Positions 56,122 through 64,000 of a stretch of DNA of 64,000 bases are shown in pieces. Numbering within the stretch: the stretch's first letter is position 1; the number at the start of each line of letters is the position of its first letter. The stretch covers positions 22,072,001 to 22,136,000 of the forward strand of contig JBHGNT010000002.1 of NCBI GenBank assembly GCA_043228905.1, written 5' to 3'. The notes below the pieces were generated by a model that did not search any database, had not been told where the DNA came from, and saw only the letters and a program-made list of their open reading frames with translations. The DNA is from Azolla caroliniana (taxonomy: Eukaryota; Polypodiophyta). Position numbers and translations under genes: made by a program.

Positions 56122-57639
56122 ATGTCGGCAATGGCGGACATCTGTCGTGCCCTGCAGGATTGCTGCAGACGGAAGGATCCACAAGCAGGACGACGAATCT
56201 ACTGCCTCATCACCCAGAACAGCTGTGAATCCGTGGCCCCTCTCGCCGACCACATCATCAGAGTTCTCGGCTCTTCTGGAAACCTGCAAGATTCTTGCAA
56301 GGTGTTCTGTTATGTCCCCAAACCATCCATTTACACATGGACGGCCCTCATCTCTGCTCACGTCGAGCTTAATGACTCAGTTATCGCCCTTCATCTTCAC
56401 CAGGGAATGCAGGCCTCCGACCTACACCCAGATAGAGTCATGTTTCTGTGTGTGCTGAAAGCTTGTAGCTCCATGGGAGCTTTGCAATATGGGAGGCTCA
56501 TTCATCATCAAGTTATGGAGTATGGATTTGATACGGATGTGGTTGTCGGTAACACACTCGTGGACATGTATGCAAAGTGTAAGGACTTCGATGAGGCTAC
56601 TGCGTGGTTTCATAGTTTGCCACATCATTCCGTAGTATCATGGAGTGCTTTGATTGCAGGGTTTGCCAGACATGGATATGGTGAGGATGCGTTGGATTGT
56701 TTCACAGCGATGCAAGATGAGGGGTTCAGATGCTCTAAAGACATGTTTCTATGCATCTTGAAAGTGTGCTCTTCTGGAGAAGCCGTAGGTGAAGGTATGG
56801 AAATACATGACCAAGTCATTAGACAAGGGCATGAAAGAGATGTTCTGATAGGTAGCACCCTTATTGATATGTATTCAAAATGCCATTGTCTAGTGGCGGC
56901 TCGCAAGGTGTTTGAAATGATGCCGACTCGGAATGAGGTGTCATGGGGTGCTCTTATAACTGGATATGCACAACATGGCTATGGTTTTATTGCACTTGGA
57001 TTGTTTGAGAGAATGCAAAAGGACAAGATTCAACCAGGTGAGTTCTTATTAACGAGCATGTTGAAAGTATGTGCCATCATAGGCGCTGCGAAGCAAGGTC
57101 AGCTCTTCTATGAACAGGTTTTAAGATCTGAATGCAAAGTGGATATCGTGGTTGTCAACACCCTTATCGACATGCATTGTAAATGTGGGAATATGGAGGT
57201 GGCCCAGATAGTGCTCAATGGAATGCCAACAAAAGATGTGGCATCATGGGGTGCAATAATTGCAGGTTATGCATCACAAGGTAGATGCAAAGAAGCTTCA
57301 GAATGCTTGGAAAGTATGGTGAAAGAGGGATTTAAGCCTGATGCGGGCATATTTATGAATGTCCTTGCTGCATATAGCCATGCTGGCATGCTAGAAGAAG
57401 CTCGGCATCAGTTCAAAGCCATGATAAATGATCATAAGCTTATACCGACTATTGAACACTACAACTGTATGATTGATCTTCTTGGTCGTGCGGGTTGCTT
57501 GAATGAGGCGTCTGATCTACTTCGAACATTGTCGGCCACACCTGATGTGATTGGGTGGAGATCGTTACTCACTGGTTGCCGAACTTTCAAGAACATAGAC
57601 ATGGCAAATAATTGCTTTGATGAAGCTTTTAGGTCATAG
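56122..57639 (+). CDS. PLS-class pentatricopeptide repeat protein
   Basis: A single-exon frame. The longest version starts at 56038, but the ATG at 56122 (MSAMADICRALQDCC) looks more natural because the preceding 28 residues are proline/glycine/arginine-rich and atypical. It contains about a dozen tandem PPR motifs of alternating length, for example VVVGNTLVDMYAKC, VSWSALIAGFARHGYGEDAL, VLIGSTLIDMYSKC, VSWGALITGYAQHGYG, VASWGAIIAGYASQGR and HYNCMIDLLGRAGCLNEA. It ends with VIGWRSLLTGCRTFKNIDMA, the opening of an E1-like motif. There is no DYW deaminase. Such proteins bind specific organellar RNAs for editing or processing. The target is unknown and no clear transit peptide is seen. No stops or frameshifts, so probably functional, in contrast to all the transposon frames around it. 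Confidence 0.9.
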   Translation: MSAMADICRALQDCCRRKDPQAGRRIYCLITQNSCESVAPLADHIIRVLGSSGNLQDSCKVFCYVPKPSIYTWTALISAHVELNDSVIALHLHQGMQASDLHPDRVMFLCVLKACSSMGALQYGRLIHHQVMEYGFDTDVVVGNTLVDMYAKCKDFDEATAWFHSLPHHSVVSWSALIAGFARHGYGEDALDCFTAMQDEGFRCSKDMFLCILKVCSSGEAVGEGMEIHDQVIRQGHERDVLIGSTLIDMYSKCHCLVAARKVFEMMPTRNEVSWGALITGYAQHGYGFIALGLFERMQKDKIQPGEFLLTSMLKVCAIIGAAKQGQLFYEQVLRSECKVDIVVVNTLIDMHCKCGNMEVAQIVLNGMPTKDVASWGAIIAGYASQGRCKEASECLESMVKEGFKPDAGIFMNVLAAYSHAGMLEEARHQFKAMINDHKLIPTIEHYNCMIDLLGRAGCLNEASDLLRTLSATPDVIGWRSLLTGCRTFKNIDMANNCFDEAFRS

Positions 57640-59367
57640 AAAGACATGTGAACTAATAAGGTACCCGATATCTGTAGAGCATAATTGACAACAGTATGTA
57701 ATCTCTTTGGATCCTCTAACATGCCAAGAATAACAAAGTGAATCACTGGGCATCACATTGGTGGTTATCCACACAACATTCAGGATGAGAAATAACCATT
57801 TCACAATGGTGACTTGTCAACTAGTTTCCAAATAAAGTATTATACCTCATCCCTTGTGTTTGTTATGATGATTCTTTCTGCTTTGTGGATGCAACTAGCT
57901 TGGAAGGCTTACCCTGCAAGTACATCTTCCTCAAGTTGTCCTCAACAGTGCACTACTCTCTTGAACATGGTTATGAATGAAAATAACAGCATCTGGGAGC
58001 ATCAAGCAACCATGATCATACCATCAATGCTGTGCGAATATCATGTACATATATCCAAGAACAAAATTATTGTTTATGTACTAAGGTAGTGAAGTACTGG
58101 CCAAAAATTCATTAGTATCAAGAGATCGGTGATACAAATATGGTTACCAATTTCTTGGTACATTATGATCTTCTCACAATAATCACTCCTAGATTTTATG
58201 TTGCTTCACGTTTTTTCTTCTGTTATAAATAGCATAGTGCACAAAAAATTTCGGTAAAGTTATATCAGTGAACAATATTTTAGGTTAGCTTCTTACAACA
58301 GTAAAAAATAAAATGTAATAGGGTTTCCATTTGTATACTTTCACCCATAAGCTGAACATGTTTAGGCCAATTTCAAATTTTGTAAATGTGGAACATCTAG
58401 AGGCTCAATGTGAATGTATAAATCCTCAATGAGGCTTTTGGGATACAATTTTATTCCATAGCATTCCTCTATGACTACAAACATCTGCAACTTCTCCCAT
58501 TGGAGCAACGTCATTATCTTGGAACTTATGTTTTAAAATCCACATCCATAGTGCCAAAATAAATTTCCTCCCTAAAAATAGCTGTACAACATTGACATTG
58601 ATATTGACAGATACCTCACAATAAAAGAGGGAAAACGATCACAATTCCCCTTTAAAAGGTAATGCTAACAAATGAAGGAGCACTACGAAGAAATTGCATT
58701 TAAAGTTATGTCTGCATTTAAAGTTACCTGTACATTTTATTTGTGTGGACCACAGTTCATATCGTACTCATACTCTATTACTCTGCATGGATTACAAATG
58801 TTGTATTAATGAAAATATGTACATAGTTCATACATCAGCAAAGGCCGAAACTGCATTCGTACAAAGAGTAGTATGTATGGCCTAGTAGGTTATTTAGGCT
58901 CCTTTCACACTACAAAGTCGGAGATTTCAAGTGCCTAAAGACATTTCTGAGCGCTTATTTTTCACACGTTCTTATTGTTTGTCAATAAAGTACTCTACAT
59001 TTCTCAATGACATAGCAACATAAACCACCGATCGAACCTACACATAGTAGCTCTTTAGTTTCTCTTTTGTTGTGGTCTACATAAACAACTAATCAAAGAG
59101 AAGGTGGTAGCTCTTACTTCTTAGATTTTCAAATGCAAAGACCTCACAAAGAACCTATAGACCTCAAGAAGGTGGTAGGTACCTCTTCCACCTTCTCATT
59201 TGACATTGATCCCGAGACCCCTTGTTGCGGTTCTGAAGGACGAACCTCATAGGCAACATGCATTGTGTTGTGAATAACAAACTCTCGAGGCCCCACGGAA
59301 AGACATGATACATGTGAAGATATAGTAAGCCTTTCTTGTTAGCCATTTGGGGGGGATTGGGGGGTTT
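57640..59367. other. intergenic, nothing recognised
   Basis: AT-rich sequence 3' of the PPR gene, with no coding, RNA or repeat feature that I can support. Confidence 0.5.
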
Positions 59368-59790
59368 GAAACGAAAGAAAATTGCACCCTGAGTAGTGTG
59401 TCACGAGACATTGTTGTTCCATGCGGCGGAATTGGGCTGGCTGAAGGGGAGAGCTCACCGGAAATCGACCACAACCGAGTAGGCTGGGTAGTGCACGGGA
59501 TGAAAGGGCAGGTGAAGGGTCCGTGACGGAGAGGCAATGACTTTATACGACCTTCGGAATCGTGAAACCTTCGGAATAGTGAAACGAAAGAAAATTGCAC
59601 CATGAGTAGTGTGTCACGAGACATTGTTGTTCCATGTGGCGGAATTGGGCGGGCTGAAAGGGAGAGCTCGCCGGAAATCGACCACGACCGAGTAGGCCGG
59701 GTAGTGCATGGGACGAAAGGGCGAGTGAAGGGGCCGCGACGGAGAGGCGGTGACATTATACGTCCTTCGGAATAGTGCTCCGAGGGGGCC
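59368..59790. repeat. tandem duplication of the 3' end of the membrane-protein gene
   Basis: The unit beginning GAAACGAAAGAAAATTGCACC occurs at 59368 and 59581 (period 213), about 90% identical by eye. The second copy contains the last codons and stop of the minus-strand gene. The first lies beyond the stop and keeps a coherent copy of the same C-terminal coding sequence (TRLWSISGELSPS). Confidence 0.85.
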
Positions 59791-61080
59791 GTGGTGATCT
59801 GCGACAGGTGACTCAGATGGGGAGAACCTGGACGTGGCCGTCGAGCCCGAGACTGAGACTGAGATTGAGACCGAGCCATTTGAGCATATGGAGAGCCTGG
59901 GCGGCATCGGAGAGCCAGGGACCGAAGACCCCGGAGACACCGAGATGGCCGAGAAGTGCGAGGCCGCCGTCACCGGGGATGACGTCATCGATGACGGCGG
60001 CGGCGGGGAAGAGGGTGGCGTTGTGAAGGGCGTGACGGCGACGGTGACGGCAGCTGACGGCGACCGGCCCCCGCCACCGCCACCGCCACCGTCAGGCGGG
60101 CTCCCGCAGGTCCCTCCGCCAAACACGGGGCTTCCAACTGCTTGTGACAAGACATTAGGGTTTCCAGACATCTCCAAATCATCCGTGCATGCCGTAGGGT
60201 TGGCAGATTCTCTGCGTGTGTTAGCGTTGATGCGAGAATCAGGGTCAGCAGGCGATTGATCGGCGTTTAGCAAACCGTTGGACGCGCTAGGGTTATGAGA
60301 GCCGGGCAGGTATAACATGTCAGGCTTAGATGAACGCGCCGTATAGACATTAGGGTTGGCAAATCCTCTACAAATATTAGGGCACGCAGACGCAGCGCAA
60401 GGATTATTAGGGTTAACCTCAGTAGGGATACAGCTGGGGTTATGCGGAAGATCCGCTTCCTCGCCGGCCTCTTCTGCTATGGAGGAGAGAGCTCCATGGA
60501 GAGGCGAGAATTCCAAGGGGTCAGCGAGAAAGAGGCTAGACATGGAGGAGATGGAGTGGGTGGAAGGATAAGCTGAAGAAGAAGAAGAAGAAGAAAAAAG
60601 AGGATTGGCATTAGAGGAGGAGGAGGAGGAGGAAGGGTAGCCGCCGAAAGAGCCGACAAGGGCGGCTTCACGAGAGAAGTGATGGCGGGAGGAGGCGGAG
60701 GCGGAGGCGTGGTGGACACTCCCGGCTCGGCCGAGAGGATTGTTGGTGTCCATGTGGACACTCTCGGCTCGGCCGGGAGGATTGTTGGCGGTGTTGATTC
60801 GCCCCTGTTGTTCGCGTTGTTGTTGCCGTCTTTGCTTCCTCCACCGCCATTGGCGTTGCCGCCGTTGCCTTTGCCGCCTTAATAATGGTGGTGGTGGTGG
60901 TCCATGTGATTGGTGGCGGTGGCCGCGTAATTCGCATTGTAGTTGTTGTCGGAGGTGCTTCGATTTCCCACGGAAGAGGAGGAAGAGGACCTCGAGCAAG
61001 AGCACGGCTAGGAAGAGGCCGAAGAGAACACTTAGCGCTAGCCCGAGCTTCCCGAGAGCGCCGGCGCCACCCCCGCCCAT
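59614..61080 (-). CDS. serine/proline-rich protein with one N-terminal membrane segment
   Basis: 488 codons in one GC-rich exon. Residues about 9-37 (KLGLALSVLFGLFLAVLLLE and on) form one strong membrane span after a short glycine-rich N-terminus. A basic stretch (RRQRQRRQRQ) follows, suggesting a cytoplasmic tail. The rest is low in complexity: serine runs (about 150-180), PSSPPPP, a glycine run and a serine-rich C-terminus ending TWNNNVS. It resembles plant proteins of unknown function with an N-terminal anchor and a disordered tail; I give no function. Support for it being real: length, no stops, sharply higher GC than its flanks and a plausible topology. Against: low-complexity GC-rich sequence can stay open by chance. 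Its 3' end is tandemly duplicated. Confidence 0.6.
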   Translation of the reverse strand: MGGGGAGALGKLGLALSVLFGLFLAVLLLEVLFLLFRGKSKHLRQQLQCELRGHRHQSHGPPPPPLLRRQRQRRQRQWRWRKQRRQQQREQQGRINTANNPPGRAESVHMDTNNPLGRAGSVHHASASASSRHHFSREAALVGSFGGYPSSSSSSSNANPLFSSSSSSSAYPSTHSISSMSSLFLADPLEFSPLHGALSSIAEEAGEEADLPHNPSCIPTEVNPNNPCAASACPNICRGFANPNVYTARSSKPDMLYLPGSHNPSASNGLLNADQSPADPDSRINANTRRESANPTACTDDLEMSGNPNVLSQAVGSPVFGGGTCGSPPDGGGGGGGGRSPSAAVTVAVTPFTTPPSSPPPPSSMTSSPVTAASHFSAISVSPGSSVPGSPMPPRLSICSNGSVSISVSVSGSTATSRFSPSESPVADHHGPLGALFRRTYNVTASPSRPLHSPFRPMHYPAYSVVVDFRRALPFSPPNSATWNNNVS

Positions 61081-64000
61081 TTACAAATTTCCACCCCACC
61101 CTAAATTACAACAATAACAAACAATTGCTGCCCTTCCTCCTCCTCCTCTTCCTGCATCATCCACTTCTTCACAAATGCCAATGTAAGAAGAATTGTGTGG
61201 GTGTATGGAGGTGTTGTGTGTTGTGTGTCCACACACACTTTGTCTGTCCTTGTTAAGAGACACACCATATACATGTTTGTCCTCCCTTTACATAAAAGAA
61301 ATGTAATGATATGCATGGATTGACACATGACTTACTCCGCTTGTGCATATTAGCCTACACTCCCGACATACAAACCACCGGACCAAATATGCACACCTCT
61401 TCACGCCAGCTCTCTCGATAGTGACAAGTCGATGGGAGAATGTGACATTTAATAGCAAGGAACATTGTTACACATGTGCATTTACTAGTACACTATGCAG
61501 CTCGATGTAAACACCATTTGTGAAGTGGAGAGGATTTAGGACTTTTGCGTCATGTGTGCCATGAAAATTTGAGCACAAACAAGTTTTGCATTTTTGTCTT
61601 AAGGAATTCCAGAGGCGTAAATAAACCACATTGAAAGATGGGGCACTCCCACACTGATTTTTTACGAAGGTAGGACCATCAACCTTAACTTGCCACCTTC
61701 CAAACCTAGTGCTACAACACCACCCCAGACCATCTTTAGGAAACATCATAAGCGTGCGTTGAGACTCCCCAAGCACCAACAATGCAATCGGGATGAGGTA
61801 TATGGGATTTTTTGCCACAATTTAGTGCTAAAGAATAACAAGCCCCCCCCCCCCCCCCCCCCACACACACACACAAACGTACAATAAGAGTCATATCATT
61901 AGGGGACATCATAAGCTCGCATTGCGACTCCCCAAGCACCAACAATGCAATTGTGATGAGGTATATGGGATTTTTTACCGCGATTTAGTGTTTGTTCATT
62001 TTCCTTTTTTGAACAATCAAACAAGTTATAGAATGTATATTGTCTCGATATCAATGACTCCATTGGCCTCTCTACATATGCTAGGTAAACTATAATACAT
62101 TACTTCTACTTCTCTTTTTTGGAATACTTGTCTTTTCATTATTCCCAACTTCACATGAAGGTACATTATATTACATAGTTTTCAAAAATTATGAGTAGCA
62201 AACACCCAAACTTTCATTGTTCACAACTTCACGTGAAGGTAAATAAAAAAACATGGTTTTCAACAATTACCACGTGCAATCTCCAATTACCATCATACAA
62301 ATTCTACAGTGACCATCTCCATCTCCAATTACCACCATACTCTCTTTGCCAACATCCTCTTGTTGCTACTCGGTTTTGGCAATTTCATTTCTACATCAAA
62401 ATCTCACCCTTGTTCCATCCCCGAGAAGCTTCCAAATGAGTAATTATTATTCAAATGCCAAACCTCATAAAAAGGAGTAGTGAGGAGATCAACATATTCT
62501 CACTAGGCACGTTTGACGTTGGAAGTTTGGAAGTCACACTTCTAAATTTTATAAACTCATAGCTCAAAGTAAACACTTCTAGTTCACACACGTAAATATT
62601 GTCGTGGATATAAATCTTGATTTTTGACACAAAGACTAATGTGAAACCATCTCACCATTGTGATCTATTTGAGAGCGAGATCTTTGTATTCTTAATGACA
62701 CAAGCAAAGTCTAGTGTCTATTGACCTTGGGGGGACTTTAAAATACCACATATGCACATTGGAGGGTTGGGAAACAGTTCCATGAATTGTCTGATAATCA
62801 TAGCACCTGTTAATTGGACATGAGTTATGGAAAGGGACCCATGCAAAGGGTGCATGATGCAAATTAGTAAACTGACAATTGAGAAAATCATGGCCATCCA
62901 TTGTACAATTTTTGTTGTTAAATATTAATAATATTTTTGGCATAACAAATCTTTTCTAAAACCATTTTTCCCTAAAGTGATCGGGGTCCAATATATTTTG
63001 TAGCATGAACCAATCTAGAATGTATTGATGTTAAAACATCCCTATTCTTTCTCTTATGTTATTCCCCAATCACCATTCGGGGTAAGAGGTTCAAATGGAT
63101 TCACCCCTCTAAATTTTGGCAACCATCACAACCAAGAAAAGGGGTGGAAGACCTTTACTTATCAACACCTTGTATTATCAAGCCTATCGAAGGACCACCT
63201 TTGCATGCTCAAGTGGAGGAGCCTGATATAAAATGGGTCCTTTTGAATTAAGGTTAAAACCATGCTTCAAAGTCCACGCTAATGCGAGTAACCCCACAAC
63301 CTTGATCTCACTCTTATTAATACTTCGAGACTAAGTAGGTTATCAAATATTCAACCAAATTGAGATCTAGAATCCATGTCAATTATGAACCCTTTCATAT
63401 AGATTCCAATGCATTTTCTTTATCTCATCTTTCATTACAATATAATGCATGCAAATCCTACTCTTATTCATCCAGGACAAGGAGAAATGAGGTAGAAGCA
63501 ATAGAATCGTGTGTACGTAACCACATCGAGGTGACATGTTGTTGCACATGCCAAACCGTAAAGTTGTAATGACATTAAATCCATTGACAAATAGAAGAGT
63601 CCTAAACCGTGGTCCTACATGTGGCTCATATAGCCACAAAATGTTCACAAAGTAGTACAATATTGATAGGTCAAGGAAGTTTCCATTTGCCAAATATGAT
63701 GAATCCGCAGGAAATGAGCTATCAATGCTAAATATTACCAACATACCTCCACCAATAAAAGTTAATGTGATGGATTTCATGGGCAACAAAGTTGTATATA
63801 AAGTGGCACATGTGAAACAAAAATTATCATGGAGGAATTCTAGGAGAGATTATGTGGGAGCCTTGTATGTGAAGAAATTGAAAATGTATTATTTTGGGGA
63901 TCGGGAAAAAATAATAATGAGAAGGCAAGTATAATAACCATTGAAGAGAAATTCACTTGATTTAGTTATATGACCTTCAATCAAGATGATGATGATAAGA
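61081..64000. other. AT-rich non-coding end of window
   Basis: No gene recognised. CCT/CTC-rich sequence (61130-61165) probably belongs to the 5' untranslated region or promoter of the minus-strand gene. A C run (61843-61862) and a CA repeat follow within a local direct repeat. An open stretch at 63725-63934 has no recognisable family. Confidence 0.4.
61743..61990. repeat. 85-base direct repeat flanking a poly-C/CA tract
   Basis: Copies at 61743-61827 and 61906-61990 (period 163). Both contain CTCCCCAAGCACCAACAATG and GATGAGGTATATGGGATTTT. The intervening sequence has about 20 Cs and a CA run. Confidence 0.88.

Noticed and set aside
60477-61117. Several long overlapping frames on both strands over the GC-rich block
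   Set aside because: They are shadows of the 59614-61080 frame in GC-rich, codon-repeat sequence. Only that frame has a sensible membrane segment and full length.
1-64000. CRISPR arrays, rRNA, tRNA genes, bacterial-style operons
   Set aside because: The sequence is eukaryotic. Repeats are transposons or microsatellites. I saw no tRNA cloverleaf or rRNA segment; the tRNA-like matches are retrotransposon primer sites.

Overview
This window looks like an intron-rich, repeat-packed nuclear chromosome segment of a land plant. A fern or other seed-free plant is my best guess. The evidence is plant-type Ty1/copia and chromovirus Ty3/gypsy elements primed by initiator tRNA-Met, LINEs with microsatellite tails, hAT-type non-autonomous transposons, and one intronless PLS-type pentatricopeptide gene whose wording resembles fern and lycophyte PPR proteins. 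The species assignment is inference only.

Layout. 0.35-14.45 kb is a block of broken retrotransposons. Copia-1 lies on the minus strand with both LTRs, but the outer LTR is truncated and an 0.8 kb insertion interrupts pol. It abuts the 3' half of a chromodomain gypsy element, whose LTR carries two arrays with the exact spacing of heat-shock elements. That in turn abuts Copia-2 (minus), which holds a solo LTR of the Copia-3 family. 14.45-18.6 kb is mostly featureless with LINE debris. 18.6-21.2 kb holds a Copia-4 5' LTR with a perfect primer site and the first codons of gag, a LINE, and an integrase fragment.

The main cellular discovery is a split gene on the minus strand from about 49.36 kb down to at least 21.4 kb. 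Its exons have matching phases and good splice sites. Together they read as a homologue of HAP2/GCS1, the gamete membrane fusogen. The start, signal peptide and much of the ectodomain are found. The most conserved cysteine/HCLRF block and the C-terminal membrane anchor are not located. Its introns (up to about 9.2 kb) have absorbed nearly everything between 22 and 48 kb: Copia-3 with its 3' LTR cut to a 23-base stub, a near-complete LINE that itself carries a hAT element, a second hAT copy, several copies of a LINE whose 3' end carries a GGCC-AAAAT-GGCC inverted repeat, and a Copia 3' end with LTR.

49.4-53.7 kb is another retroelement block (LINE pieces, then a deleted Copia-5), starting about 50 bases upstream of the HAP2-like start codon. 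53.7-56.0 kb is non-coding with a 176-base tandem repeat. 56.12-57.64 kb is the intact PPR gene. 59.6-61.1 kb is a GC-rich minus-strand open reading frame for a serine-rich protein with one N-terminal membrane segment, whose 3' end has been tandemly duplicated. 61.1-64 kb is AT-rich non-coding sequence with a local direct repeat and a poly-C tract.

The only apparently intact single-exon genes are the PPR gene and the membrane protein. Every retrotransposon reading frame I read carries stops, frameshifts or deletions.
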